Source: Volvox africanus
Lineage: Eukaryota > Chlorophyta > Chlorophyceae > Chlamydomonadales > Volvocaceae
DNA: 64,000 nucleotides
Reading direction: 5' to 3'
NCBI GenBank assembly: GCA_030268105.1
Contig: BSDZ01000011.1
Span: forward strand, 186,001 to 250,000
Numbering within the stretch: position 1 is the stretch's first letter; every line of letters begins with the position of its first letter. Both the position numbers and the translations under genes were made by a program. The notes under the pieces were generated by a model. It was not told where the DNA came from. It searched no databases and saw nothing but the letters and a program-made list of their open reading frames with translations. Shown in pieces: positions 1 through 11,524 of this stretch.

Positions 1-1636
1 AGCCGTTTTGCCTTTGCTTGCCTCACGTGATCCCTGACTTACTTACCCTTACAACAAAGGTCCATCCCTCCGCACCTTAATCAGAGATCCCAGGTCCCGT
101 ACTTGTGGGCTCGCCACTCTCCAAGGCTGTGCGTCCCTCGCTCATGACTCGAACAGGCGCTGTGTTGGTGAGCGCCTCGCTCGAGCAAGTCTCCGCAAAA
201 AGTGAAGAAAACAGAAATCCCCTCAACAGTCTAGGACACGACCTCGCCACCAGCTTCTTGATTTCGGATCCAAGTTGCAAAATGCCACCGACACGCCTGA
301 TGCGTGGCTTTGAAGCGGTTGCGGCTTACCAATGGGAGAATAAGGTGCTAACTGGCGACAAATTCAAGGTTGGAGAGAGAGAAAAAGAGGGAGAAAAAGA
401 GAGTGGGGATAAGGCAGCTGGGCGGAGGGCGGGTGTGGGAGGGGGCAGGGCGGGGATTCATATATATGTTTCGTTCCAGGGACAGGCAAAGTGTCCAAGG
501 AAGTGCAGTGGCATTTCATTTGTAGAAGGCCTACGTGCAGGCAAAGAAACCGCGTTGCCACCCTGCGCAGTACCTCGGTGGCGTTGGTTTCCATAAAAAC
601 ATTATCAGCAGCTGTTGCTCCTATACGTGCTCGTATTGATTGCTGTGTGATATGTATGTACCAGTTCAACAATTCAAGAACCCTATCTAGCATTCAATAC
701 TACAACGTAAAGTTCTCTCGATATGATGAAATGTTTTAAGATCATAAGACGGTTGGTCGGTCATGTATCAAGGCCTACCGCGTCTGACTTTCTGCAATGG
801 CAACTATGGAAACGCCTGGAAGTTGCACACAAATTCTTAATTCAGGGAAGTAAGGAAAATAAGTTCGAGACAAAGAGGCAAATAAAATTGTTCGATGCTC
901 TTACGAGCAAGCCCATCGGTGAAGCTGTCACGTCGAGAAGCGCGATGGATCAACGGTGAACTCACAAGACTGTCGAAGCTCCCAAACCAACGATTTGATT
1001 GCATTTGCATAGTTGTGAGAACTAAGTAATGGTTCAATGTATATGATTTGTTCGGGCAATCGTTCAATCCCAACCGTAATTGTTTTTCTATTGCTTCATA
1101 AACGCGTGAGTGCAGCGGTTGATCAAGGAATCGGGGAGGTCGAACTTATCAAAGTCCACATCTACCAGCAGGCACCTAGAATACACACATTTAAAGTCCG
1201 TGCTGCAACTTGCATGGTATGAAAGGTTACAACATATCTCAAATTTCTCGTTTCTACCTTTCCAACATCATGTTTCTGTCCTCTCGTACGACTTCAAAAC
1301 GTGCGTCTTGACGACCGCCTGGGCCGCCCCAACGTCCGCCTCCCACTTAATTCAAAGTATGGCATCTACATGGCGTATTTCTCACCGACGACTGCATTCA
1401 GATGGCAACGAAGGGATCCGTCCTAGGGGCCGTTCTGCAGCACTGCACTCGGCGGCGTCTCCTGGTGGTGCTGAGCGCGGAGCGAGATCAAGTGCAGCTT
1501 TGCTGGCCTTGCGGATGTGGCATGCAGCAGCACAACATGCCGCAGTACCATCAAGGTGAGGCCAGTGAACGTAGTGCAATTCTTATAGGGACCAACGGGG
1601 CGGCCAGCAAAGTGAGCGACATGCACGTACACGCAG

Positions 1637-2308
1637 AGTGGGTGCCCGTTGGCAGCTGCTGTTAGGTACCAACTGGATATCTTGGCTAGGGATTACGTCA
1701 CGATCCGTTGTTGCGTGTATCCTCGAGAGGGATCGTCAAGCCGCGTAACGGACCTGATGGATGAGTCCCCTCAGGGAAGTACGTGAACGAATCCTCAGTG
1801 CACGATCTTCCCACATGCACATTGGGACCCTGACCCCGTGACCCGCCGCGCGCATCAACATCCAGGGCACCTCCGCTGATGACGTGAGAGCGTGTATTTT
1901 CACGAGCTGCAGCACAACATTGGTCTCCGCCACGCACACAGATGATCGTGTAAAATGTGGTTGTGTTTGTTTGTGTGTACGTGCATACATTCATTCCTGA
2001 CGAATCCCAATCAATACATGCCGCCATCCCGAACATTGTGCATCCATACCCACCGTCACCAGGACTTTGTACCGCTTGCCAGTGCTACACTGCACAGGCT
2101 TGCACTAGTGCTGCCTCTGGATTCTGTCCCGCACCTGCTCATCACCAAACACTAATCGCTATCTGACACTAACGGCCACCCGCCCGCTGCCCCCTCTTAC
2201 TCCTGTCATTACCACGACTTGGAGCGGTTTGCATGCAGGGGAGTTTGTGGAGTACGACGACCCACCTGACCCCATGTTGATGCCAATGCGCAGATCCCAG
2301 GCTGTTCG
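1637..2308 (+). CDS. Weak candidate multi-exon gene (two putative exons), product unknown
   Basis: I do not recognise this. Two stretches read like protein and join in phase. The first, 1637-1778, follows an acceptor ending in CAG, contains the segment ARDYVTIRCCVYPREGSSS, and stops at a GTACGTG donor in phase 1. The second, 2239-2308, follows a GCATGCAG acceptor, contains EFVEYDDPPDPMLMPM, and may end at GTGCCA. A further exon-like stretch at 1402-1556 (containing RRRLLVVLSAERDQVQLCW, donor GTGAGG) lies upstream, but I could not join it in phase. No start or stop codon is assigned and no family was recognised. It may equally be a decayed gene or chance open frames. Confidence 0.28.
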
Positions 2309-2338
2309 GTGCCACAACGCCCCAATCAATTTGACGAG

Positions 2339-2410
2339 AATGTGCAGTGGCAGTGCAGTGCCAGCGCAGTGCCAGTGCAGTGCCAGTGCAGTGCCAGAAT
2401 GTGCAGTGTC
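2339..2410. repeat. Short CAGTGC-based minisatellite
   Basis: Irregular tandem copies of CAGTGC and CAGTGCCAG are visible, giving about 70 bp of low-complexity sequence. No coding role is apparent. Confidence 0.7.
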
Positions 2411-3644
2411 AGTGGCACCCCATGCTTCAGGACATGCAGAGTGCATGTGTCTGCCTCTATGGCCTTCCAAGCTGCTAAACGCGCCGAAACACGAGCATGC
2501 AAAGGGGCATTTGTGGCCAAAATAGTCATCAGGATACCCAGTTCATATAAAAGGGAACCCGCACAATCTGGGAACCCTCTATGTCTCTCCATTCGGGAAA
2601 AGCCTTATAATTCAGCAAAACTAGGCCGTTTGCACCCATCTCTCCTACCGGCAGACTGGAAAGAACGCTCCTAGGGAAGGGAAAACGCGTGGTGTCTGGC
2701 GACTGCTGATTGAGGTTAAGGTATGTGAAGGTAAAAAAGATATTGCTCCAGGTGGATGTGGCTGCTGTGATTGGTTGCATCACACCGTATGTACTCCAAA
2801 TATTGAAAGGGGGCCGTTGTACTGTAGTTTCGGGTGCCAAGAGTTTTAGAGATGGCGGGCACATGCAGGCTCACCGCTACTGTCAACGTTTCCCTACTTG
2901 GCTGCGCACGCCGCACGACGTACATATATAGTGTAGTGAGACCTTTCGCGGTGATGATTAAATCTGCCGAGCGGAATATAGATATCTTAGATGTCCTGGG
3001 GCATATTCGTTTGCGCCCGTTTTGCGCCGACGAAGACCCTTCATCAGACGTAATATATCTAACATGGTGTAACTTCCTATTTGATTAATAGAAAAAATAC
3101 TAACTTGCACATCATCCGAAATTGGTTTGGGTTATATTCCCTGCTGCGCGGATCGTCTCGTGTTCATATCAGGAAATTATGTATAGTTGGAAGTAGAAAC
3201 ACTGTCTCTGGGCTATCCTTGGAAGATATCTTCGGAGCAGGTTGGAGCGTAGCGCAACCCAACAGTGGTGAGAGCATTATCGAAACCACAACAACAACGA
3301 CTAGTACTACTGTTTCCACCGTGAACCTGACTTTGTCCACGCCAGCATACAGTTGCTGAACCCATGATGCAAATTCGTCTTGGGATTTTAATTGTTCTTC
3401 TTTGTAAATTGGCATCAAAAGGATGGCGACAAGTGCGTTTGGTTGTCTGCGCGACCAACGGGTCGTTCTGCTGTCACGGCGGACCAAATCACATGTGTTT
3501 CCTCGAAGCCGCGGTCATGGGTATGCTAAAGCAAATGCACTTAAACATCAACCCGTTCAATCATCGATAAATTCATTGCTTCGTTTGGGTCTTTCTTTGC
3601 AATAAGAAGAGCCCATTCTCACCAACCGCCTCAGGATAGGAGGC

Positions 3645-6600
3645 ATGTGGCTCCAACGACCCGACAATCCCTCCAATCTCCAGCAAGAGCTACCAGCGAG
3701 CCAGCAACAGGACAGGGAGGCAAATTCAAACGTTCTGGACGAAGGTTCTGAAGACTGTGGTTGCGACGGTACTGACGAGGAAAGCAGCGATAGCGGCCGA
3801 AACCTTGATCGGAGAGGAAGGCCGGTTCTTAGTCATGATGCAGCATCACCTGCCGTACCTTCCCTTGCCATATCCGATGTCCCCGGCGGCCGCCACGGCG
3901 CACCAGCACCGAGTCGGGCCGGCCGGCGACGCTACCCCATGTTCGGCGCCACTGCCGTACCTGCGGCAGTGTCTTCATCAGCGGAAGAACGGTCCCCGGT
4001 GGCGATGGCCACAGCGGCAGCGCCACCGATCCCGGCAGCGCATCACGTGCATATGCCGCAGCCATCGGGACAGAGGTTTTCACCTCCACCGTCCCACGGA
4101 CAGTGGCCTGGACTGCCGCTACGACAAGCCCCAGACAGTTCACCACCACAGCATCTGGCACCCCGTCCGGAGTTCCATCGGGGTGGTCATATCGCAGGCT
4201 CAAACGCAGCGCAGTCTCGTCACCAGCAATTGCAGCAACCACAGCAGCGCGATCATGTAGGAGAACAAGAACAAGAACAAGAACAATGGAAGCTTGGCGG
4301 TATCTCTCTTTCTCCTCGGACATGCCCGCTGGACAGCAGCTTTGAAGAGCCATCGACATTGCAGATGCAGATGCAGCGAACAGAAGCCTCTGTATTAGCT
4401 ACACGCTCAGCAGCAGGAACGGAAGAGCCAGTCCCGCCACAATCCGGCACCACCACCAGCCGCGGATCATCCCTCGCCCCTGGCCACGCACTACAAACGC
4501 AGCAGTTGCTGCCGGGGCAGCCGCTGCTCTACCCAGAACCGCCAGTGGCGGCTCTGGGCCGGGCCATCAGCTCATGGGCAGGCAGAGGATCCTCCACCGA
4601 AGTTGCCGCTCAGGGCGCTGCCGCCTCCGCCAAAGTCGGCTCCACCTCCACGGCGTCGTGTCAGCAGGCGGCGGTGACAATGCATTCGGTGGCACCGACA
4701 GCAACAGCAACAGCAACAGCAGCTCCAGAGCCCCCCTCAGGCTGGCTCCTGCACTTGATGATGCCGCCTTCGGAGCTTCGCCGCTGCATGTCGGAGTCTC
4801 CAGCTCAAGGGAGGGCGCAACGGCCCTCCAGAACGTACGGAAAGGCTAATGACGGTGGTTCGGATCCGGAACCGGCAGAAGGCGGCGATGTGGACTGGCC
4901 CACAGTGCTCATTGCGGTCGACACAACATGCAGCTTCAGAGAAGGAGGCACCGGCGGGACGGAAGCCGCCGGCGTCACCACCGCTGGAGGAGCAGCTGGG
5001 GCCAGCGGAGCCGGGCCGCATGGGGGCAGCTTCTACAGCACCAGCCGGCTAGTCCTCGACCCCTTGGACGTCAACTTCCACTCTGGTTGCTTGTCTGTGC
5101 ATGTACCTGTGCAGGCAGTAGCTCGGCCATCAGGCGCTGACGGCGCATGCGTCGGCTCCCCACTGGGCTGCTTAATGCGATTGCATCTCTTCGTCTGCTC
5201 GCTCGTGGATGTATCGCCGCTGCCGTCGTCTGGCGGCCGCGATGTGACCTCCACGCGAGCTGCCTCTAGCACCGCTGCTGAGTCCAATGTAACTGTTAAG
5301 CCAGCAACGGCTGATTTGGAGTGCCACGAGGGTGCCAGGGAGCTGGAGACGCCGCTCCGACCGGCGTTGCCACAGCCACGTACTGAGTGGCTGGGCTCGG
5401 CATTAGTGCTGCTACTGTCTGACCCCGTAGCGCTGGAGCTTCAGATGCTGTGGGGTCGCATGGTGGAGGAGTCTGCTTCCCTAGATGCAGCAGCTGAAGG
5501 GATTGAGGAGGAGGCTTTAGGGCCTCTACCTACCGGGGGATCGCAGCAAGGGCTTGCGCCCGCCGCTCCGCTTCCGGGACCGCGGTTCAATCCTTACGCG
5601 GCTGAAGCTTACGTCTCCCACATGCGGCCGCTACTCAGTGATGTTGCGGTAGTGCTGGACTTATCTGGAAGTCCACAACCCACATGGAGCTGGTCTAAAC
5701 CTTTCGGTGATGACATTGAAGTGGAGGGCGGGAGAATACATGTCCTTGACCGGGCGGTGTGGCCAATGAACAGGCGGTCGATCGAGTCACTTTCACGGCA
5801 ACTGGAGCAGCCTCAACGGCCTCAGCAGGAGCCTCAGCAGCCTCAGCAGGAGCCTCAACGGCCTCAGCAGGAGCCTCAACGGCCTCAGCAGGAGCCTCAA
5901 CGGCCTCAGCAGGAGCCTCAACAGCCTCAGCAGGAGCCTCAGCAGCCTCAGCAGGAGCCTCAGCAGCCTCAGCAGGAGCCTCAGCAGTCTCAGCAGGAGC
6001 CTCAACAACAGCAGCAGCCGCAGCAGCAGCAGCAGCAGTCAGGGCCGCGGGGAAGTCATACCGCGTTGCGGGAGTTCCTGGTAAGCTTTATTCGACAGCA
6101 GGGCCTGGTATCTTGTGCGACGATGCTGGAGGGCAGCCAGCCCTCAAGTGGCGGGGAGGTGGAAGGTGCCACAGGCGCAGCTGCGAGTCGGGCAAGTTTA
6201 GAAACAGCAGCTGGAGTCGTAAGGGAAATGACAGTCTCGGCCGCTGCCTTCCCGGAAGCGGTGGCGACGTGGACCACAGGGGCGGAGGCTGATGCTTTGT
6301 CGTTGGTGTCAGGGGCCACCGGCAGTGGGTTATCGCAACCGCTTTCACCGCCTGCTGGGCCGATGATGGCTCACAGCCATCGTCATGGCCTGTTGCCACG
6401 CCCTCCCTTCCCACCGCCCCTCGATCAGACTGCAGCAGCAGCAGCAACCCGAGAGGTGAGCACTGCCCCCGGTCCCGGCACGGCAACTGCCCCCACAGTG
6501 CCTGAGGCCGTTGCGACCCCCCCGCATGGCGGAATCTCCGCTTTTGAGCAGCATGTTGCACAGCAGCTGCGTCCACATCACGGTGATGCAGCCGCTGCAG

Positions 6601-7478
6601 CCTTGGCTGATGCCAGGCTGAGCATCGATCATCCCGAGTTGGAAGCGGCCTATGTTGAATGGCATACCGTGCAGGCAGCCATTGGCTGGGCGCCCGTTAT
6701 GGCGATGTCTGGGCTAGGTGCCGCAGGCGTGCTCGCGACTACGTTGCGACTGGACCGGCACGGTATTGACCGGCCGCTGATCAAAGCCCTGGCGGGGATG
6801 CTATGGCTGCTCTCCCCTATGGCGGGACACTGCTTGCGGCTGGGAGTGCTGTGGTGGATGCAGGAGCGGCCACTGGCCGGCCGGCCCCGTAAGGTGGTGG
6901 GGAAAGAAGGGGAAGAAGGGGCTGCGGGACCTAGCCGTCCAGCCGGCAGTGGCAATTGGAAGGAGGCACTGACCAGAAGCCGACGACGAGAGGGAGCTGC
7001 TGACGCGGCGACTGTGCTACTTAGGATCAGCTTGTCATGGTACGACACCCTGGCGGCTGCATGCACTGGGCTGCTGGCGAGCGTGCTGGGCTTTGTGACG
7101 TACACCTGCAGCCGGCCGGAACTGGATGTACGGCAGGACGAAGCAGGGTTTGTGTTCGGAATCTTTATGTGTCGGTCGGTGCTATCGCCGATTTTTATGC
7201 AGTTACGCGCGGTGGCGCAGTTAGTGGTCTGTGTGGGAATGGCGGCGGTGGATCTGGTACACGTGCATGTGCTGTGGGGAGGCGGGGCGGTGAGGCCAGC
7301 GCTCCTGGTGGCGGCCGTGGCGGCCGTGGCATTAGCCAATTTGGCAGTCAGTGCGGTGCTGGATGCGCAGCAGCGGAGGGATTTTGCGGCAAAGATGCGT
7401 GCCAAGGTTGGAGGGGGTGATTATATGCAGCAGCCGTTCACCAATAAGCGAGAAATTAGCGGCACCGGCTGGCGATAA
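3645..7478 (+). CDS. Large Q/P-rich protein with multi-pass C-terminal membrane region, function unknown
   Basis: A single uninterrupted frame of 1,277 codons, striking among intron-rich neighbours. The first ~400 residues are Gln/Pro/Ser-rich and look disordered. A middle part has conserved-looking hydrophobic patches (ALVLLLSDPVALELQMLWGR; PLLSDVAVVLDL). At about residues 720-800 there is a tandem heptad-like QQEPQRP repeat. A short helical segment (HTALREFLVSFIRQQGLVSC) follows. The last ~270 residues hold five or six hydrophobic segments, near residues 1009-1038, 1045-1071, 1132-1155, 1170-1211 and 1216-1242, so the C-terminus is probably membrane embedded. The middle and end resemble a family of large uncharacterised volvocine proteins that I remember only loosely; that link is inference. 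ATG 3645 is the first Met after an in-frame TAA, but a CTCAG just upstream could be a splice acceptor, so a 5' exon is possible. The stop is at 7476-7478. No enzymatic motif was seen. Confidence 0.72.
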   Translation: MWLQRPDNPSNLQQELPASQQQDREANSNVLDEGSEDCGCDGTDEESSDSGRNLDRRGRPVLSHDAASPAVPSLAISDVPGGRHGAPAPSRAGRRRYPMFGATAVPAAVSSSAEERSPVAMATAAAPPIPAAHHVHMPQPSGQRFSPPPSHGQWPGLPLRQAPDSSPPQHLAPRPEFHRGGHIAGSNAAQSRHQQLQQPQQRDHVGEQEQEQEQWKLGGISLSPRTCPLDSSFEEPSTLQMQMQRTEASVLATRSAAGTEEPVPPQSGTTTSRGSSLAPGHALQTQQLLPGQPLLYPEPPVAALGRAISSWAGRGSSTEVAAQGAAASAKVGSTSTASCQQAAVTMHSVAPTATATATAAPEPPSGWLLHLMMPPSELRRCMSESPAQGRAQRPSRTYGKANDGGSDPEPAEGGDVDWPTVLIAVDTTCSFREGGTGGTEAAGVTTAGGAAGASGAGPHGGSFYSTSRLVLDPLDVNFHSGCLSVHVPVQAVARPSGADGACVGSPLGCLMRLHLFVCSLVDVSPLPSSGGRDVTSTRAASSTAAESNVTVKPATADLECHEGARELETPLRPALPQPRTEWLGSALVLLLSDPVALELQMLWGRMVEESASLDAAAEGIEEEALGPLPTGGSQQGLAPAAPLPGPRFNPYAAEAYVSHMRPLLSDVAVVLDLSGSPQPTWSWSKPFGDDIEVEGGRIHVLDRAVWPMNRRSIESLSRQLEQPQRPQQEPQQPQQEPQRPQQEPQRPQQEPQRPQQEPQQPQQEPQQPQQEPQQPQQEPQQSQQEPQQQQQPQQQQQQSGPRGSHTALREFLVSFIRQQGLVSCATMLEGSQPSSGGEVEGATGAAASRASLETAAGVVREMTVSAAAFPEAVATWTTGAEADALSLVSGATGSGLSQPLSPPAGPMMAHSHRHGLLPRPPFPPPLDQTAAAAATREVSTAPGPGTATAPTVPEAVATPPHGGISAFEQHVAQQLRPHHGDAAAAALADARLSIDHPELEAAYVEWHTVQAAIGWAPVMAMSGLGAAGVLATTLRLDRHGIDRPLIKALAGMLWLLSPMAGHCLRLGVLWWMQERPLAGRPRKVVGKEGEEGAAGPSRPAGSGNWKEALTRSRRREGAADAATVLLRISLSWYDTLAAACTGLLASVLGFVTYTCSRPELDVRQDEAGFVFGIFMCRSVLSPIFMQLRAVAQLVVCVGMAAVDLVHVHVLWGGGAVRPALLVAAVAAVALANLAVSAVLDAQQRRDFAAKMRAKVGGGDYMQQPFTNKREISGTGWR
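5805..6045 (+). repeat. In-frame 21-bp minisatellite encoding QQEPQRP/QQEPQQP heptads, then poly-Gln
   Basis: About nine to ten tandem 21-bp units built from CAG, CCT and GAG codons, passing into CAG-rich DNA encoding Gln runs. It sits inside the coding frame of the large membrane protein and stays in frame because the unit length is a multiple of three. All six frames are open here, which generates spurious Ala/Ser/Gly and Leu/Arg readings. Confidence 0.85.
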
Positions 7479-7904
7479 CGCCCCAGGCGATAATGCAGAG
7501 GCAGGGCACACGTGAGAGGCCATTAGGTGCAGATGGAGGAGGGCTGCTGGTTGAATGTGGCGCCAGGAGGATAGAGCAAGTCCCGGCGTCAGCCTAGATA
7601 TTCCCAAGTAACCGGGTGTGCGTGGGATATAGGCGGTAAAAGGGTCGGTGTTGGAGTGGTGCGCACGGATATGGAAATTCCTTCATTCAGGGTGTAGGAT
7701 GTGTGGGGCGTGTGCCTGCCTGCTGGAGTGTATGTCCCCTGCTTGCCCGGACGGTCTCTGGATATCCCCAGGTTCGGATTGGCAAGTGAATGAGTACACA
7801 GGCAGGTTGAGTGCGTGAACATGATACTGAAAACGGCGCTATGCAGGCTTCCTCTCTTTATGTGTGTATGTATGTATGGTGCCATGAATCACTTTGTAGC
7901 ACCG

Positions 7905-7909
7905 TGTAA
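7905..7909 (+). terminator. Possible polyadenylation signal TGTAA
   Basis: TGTAA, the poly(A) signal typical of volvocine algae, occurs about 430 nt after the stop codon at 7478. Assignment is by motif and position only. Confidence 0.35.
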
Positions 7910-8613
7910 GTTTTGGTAACGCCAGAAATGCTGCACGCGTGGCGGTGGCGAATATGGATTGGAATTCATATCAGCCTGCTGGGTCGGTGTGGCGGAGGCC
8001 TCTTGGAGGAGCCTCTTGCAGGAGGCCTCTTGAGGTGTGTGTGCGTGTGTGTTTGTGGTAATGGGGTTAGCAGTGGCTTATAGCATATTGCCACAGTACC
8101 GTACACTGTTTTACTATCGTGTGATTGTTGCTACTTGGGTCCAGTGGGCAGCATGAGAATGTCAGATTGCGGTTAGGGTGCTGCTTTGTATGTCTTGACG
8201 CACATGGGTTGTATACCTTAACTCTTTCCAGCTCGTTGTACCTTGGGCACATCAGTCATACTGTGCATTGAGATCATTCGTGCCCCTGATTCTACCTCGA
8301 AATCCTGATGGTTTATTATCGTGTTTTTTGTGACTCGTGAGAGCAGCGCGTCTCCCGTGGTGCTAGGGGCTTACTGGGGGTCATGGTTTGGGTTTGCTGA
8401 CTGACTACTGCGACTGACTAGAACTGCCAGCAGGGAATGAACCTGCTGGCCTGCTGTGCACTAGTACGTACGTAATTGGGAATGATAATTGAATGGTGTA
8501 CGTAGATGCATGGGCTTAGGAGGCTTTGGCATTAATATACTCCTTGCTTCTCCCTTCCTACCGATGGTCCAGGCAACCTAGCACGACGCAGTGGATTATC
8601 TGTGCGTCGTGCT

Positions 8614-8690
8614 TTCTTTGTTTGTTTGTTTATTTGTTTGTTGGTTTGTTTGTTGGTTTGTTTGTTTGTTTGTTTGTTTGTTTGTTTGTA
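8614..8690. repeat. (TTTG)n microsatellite
   Basis: About 19 near-perfect TTTG units with occasional TTGG or TATT interruptions. Simple sequence in the 3' or intergenic region. Confidence 0.9.
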
Positions 8691-9904
8691 CGGACATCCG
8701 TCCTCCTTGAGTGCGTTCCCGGTCGCCAATGCGAATGTGAATGCATGGGCGCCATAATTTATCGCAAGGCCTAAGTCAGCAAGCAGGGAATACCGCCGCC
8801 GCCGTAGGCAACTAACGACAGCAGATTGCAACTGACGTTGCCCGCCCTTTGCTCCTTCTCGTGCGTGTGTCGTCTCATCTTGCTTCAGTACGTCGGTAGC
8901 TGGGGGATAATAGATCATGCATGGAGGGGGGGTATGGCCTCATGTACCTCATCATGCATTCAAATTATATGGTCTGCCCTCTTGTCCGTAGATTCATCTG
9001 TCTGTCTGCTGTATGCGGTAGATACATAAGTCGGCATTGCTTGTTATGAAAGCGTGATGACATAATCTATGTTCCTACCTAGCTAGCTAGCTATCGGGAA
9101 TTGGCACTTGTTTAAGCAAGTAGACTTTTACATCATGATCGGCGCATTGATGGATCTTATATTCAAATGTCGATTTTTGTTGGATGAGTCATTACAAGGC
9201 AACATGGCTGGGTGATAAGGATGGATCCCAAGCAAGCGGGTTCATCATGTATGCACGATCTATGGAAACCAGCATCCAGGGGTGCAGTGATGGCAGAAAC
9301 GAGGTAGAGAGATGTTAGTAAGAACGATCGCTTAGTCAATCTAGCCTAGAGTGTGCAGCAGAACTTGATGGAGTCGAACTCGAGAAAGGGACAAACCCCC
9401 CTAGGCAAAAACTGAACTGCAGAATCGCAACCTAGCGACTCAAGTCATGATCCTCCCGCCCATGGGCTGTCGTGACGCACAGAGCATGGTGCTCGGCATT
9501 CTTTGTGGTACGGGGTAGTGCTGGTAGGGTTGATTGCTTGACCTTGTCATCAGCGCCGCATGATGATCCAAACGTCCATGCGCGGCCGTGCTCGCTCTTC
9601 AGTTCGTTACCTGCTGGAACATTTGGCCACTGCTGCTGCTGTCGATGTCGTCACAACCGCTCCTGGCAAGCAAGTAAACATACAATATGGATTCCCTTAC
9701 GCACGTCGATACCTTCGTACTTTGCTCCAGCTAGTAGAGTATTCAGTCCCGCTAGTTCTCAAACCCAAACCCCATAGAAACGACCCGACCCATCCATGCA
9801 TGCATGCATCCTCCATCATACACATATTTGCGATCGTTGATTTTCACCCAAGTAAGATCTCCAGGCAAATCAACTGCTGCTGCCTTGGGAGCCCCTATGC
9901 CCGA

Positions 9905-10660
9905 GATCTTCCTTAGATTTTTTCAGAGTTCCTTTACATCAGGAAATTTTCCTATCACACTTTTATTAAAATTTAGACAAATAAGAGAACTGCTTACTCC
10001 TAAGCTATTAGAGTATAATCCAATTATAATTGAGAAGAACATATGCCTTTTGCTGCGCATTTAACAGGCTACTCGGTTCATAGTTTGGATCTCTTGTTTC
10101 TTCTTCTACCTTTTGGTTATTTCCTAATTTCGTCAGAAATTTTTTAATATAGACTTTCATTTCAAAGACTGGAAAGGTACGGTACTTAACTGCTGTACCA
10201 AGCGAGTATAAAACCGAGTTGAACTTACAGAGATATTTCGAGGCAGAATATTAACTTCGGACGCCGTTAGCCCCTCAAAAAAGAACCCGATCCTTGCAAT
10301 TTGCTATATCCAACTATGTTTGAAATTATGGGGTGCTAGAAAGTTCAATCTTTGTGAGCTTATTTATAGAAATAAGCAGAAAATAAAGGAAAGCAAATAA
10401 GCAAATAAGCAAATAAAGGAAAGCCCTTTTCTTTGATTTAACGATTCAGTATTTAGAAGAGCAGTTCCTTCATTTCTTTAAATATATTTTTGTGAAATAA
10501 TTACCGATAAGAAACAGAAAGCAAAAGCAAGCCATTCATTGGAGTTTACCTGTTGTTATTTTTTCATTCCGTCTCAAAATAAGGGTGACTTACTTTAATA
10601 TGATAGATATTTCTATCAAGTCCAAAATTTAAAAAACGTACCTGATCGGTCCGGAACCGA
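9905..10660. other. AT-rich island of unknown origin
   Basis: Composition drops visibly to much more AT than the surrounding DNA. It includes a perfect 8-bp inverted repeat with a 4-nt loop (GCTTATTT / AAATAAGC at 10358-10377) and directly repeated GCAAATAA words just after it. No long reading frame and no gene was recognised. The style recalls organellar DNA, so an organelle-derived insertion is possible, but I could match no organellar gene. Confidence 0.4.
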
Positions 10661-11524
10661 TTGTGGGTAACGTACCTACCTACAATCAAGATGAAAGATT
10701 AAACCACGTGCGTTCATTCGCGCACTCATTTCCTTTCGTACAAGAACACGTCCTCGTGTGACCTTCCTGGTATATTTCAGGAGATACGTATTGTGAACCT
10801 TGTGTGTATATACTGTTACCTACCTTCTTATGACGTCATGAGCCTAGTCATCTGCCACCTCAAAACACGCACCGGCATCTTCTTCATCATCAAATGCAAA
10901 GTAGAATTCCAGAGGTAAAATTCTTCATAGGAGTGGTGTGCGAACGTTAAAGAGGACAGGTCGACGTTCGATAGGTCGCTGATCCCGAACAGAGCCGGCT
11001 CTGATCCCGAACCTTGTTGGAATATATCTACGAACTAAGTCGATACCAAAATGCTTCGTTGGGTTCGGCTTATCATGCCCTTGCTAGGTTGTTTTTAGCT
11101 TTCTTTGGGAGTCCATTGCGGCCTGAATGTAAGCTAAAGCACCTGAAAAGCATCTTAAGGCATAATCATTTTTACCTGGCTGCGATCTCGCAATCATAGT
11201 ATTTTATGCAGACTGGCCATGGATGTCAGTACGATATGGAATCCGGCCTCCTCGACGGTTGCATGTAACGACAGTAGGAGAGACCTTCCCTTTTGCAAAT
11301 GCGTTCATTAGAAACATTTGATTGCGCTTGTTTTCTTTTACGTCCTGTTAGCTTCCTGCCTTCTGGGCACCTTTTACGTAGTCGAGGTACACTACCTTGG
11401 GTCTGCGCTACTCACCCCTGTGCCACAAGTTGAGATCCTTGTATTGATTGCTTACGAGAAAGCATCTTCCTTAAGGTTTCAGAGCGCACATCGTGACTTG
11501 GAAGCCGTCTCAGGCGTAAGGGCT

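Larger units (their letters stand above)
1..3644. other. Left-edge region without a confident gene
   Basis: Apart from the weak exon candidates at 1.4-2.3 kb and the minisatellite, I see only short unrelated open frames. The stretch 2.4-3.6 kb shows nothing recognisable. An in-frame TAA near 3603 separates this region from the long reading frame starting at 3645. Confidence 0.5.
7479..11524. other. 3' region and intergenic DNA up to VAMP7
   Basis: No coding exon was recognised. It contains the probable 3' UTR of the upstream gene, a TTTG microsatellite near 8.65 kb, a small palindromic cluster of GCCTCTTG/GAGGCC words near 8.0 kb, a CTAG run near 9.08 kb and an AT-rich island at 9.9-10.66 kb. 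The last kilobase should include the promoter and 5' UTR of the VAMP7 gene, but no core element can be fixed by eye. Confidence 0.5.

Noticed and set aside
5759..6292. Ala/Ser/Gly-repeat and Leu/Arg-repeat frames overlapping the large Q/P-rich ORF
   Set aside because: Alternative-frame shadows of the 21-bp minisatellite; the longer frame with a coherent membrane C-terminus is preferred.
9360..9450. Possible small RNA suggested by GAGTTCGACTCC on the minus strand
   Set aside because: The flanking bases do not pair as a T-stem and no acceptor or anticodon arms are visible.
10890..10950. Sequence resembling the 18S rRNA CAGAGGTGAAATTCTTGG region
   Set aside because: Only about 18 bases resemble it, with mismatches, and no neighbouring 18S blocks are present.
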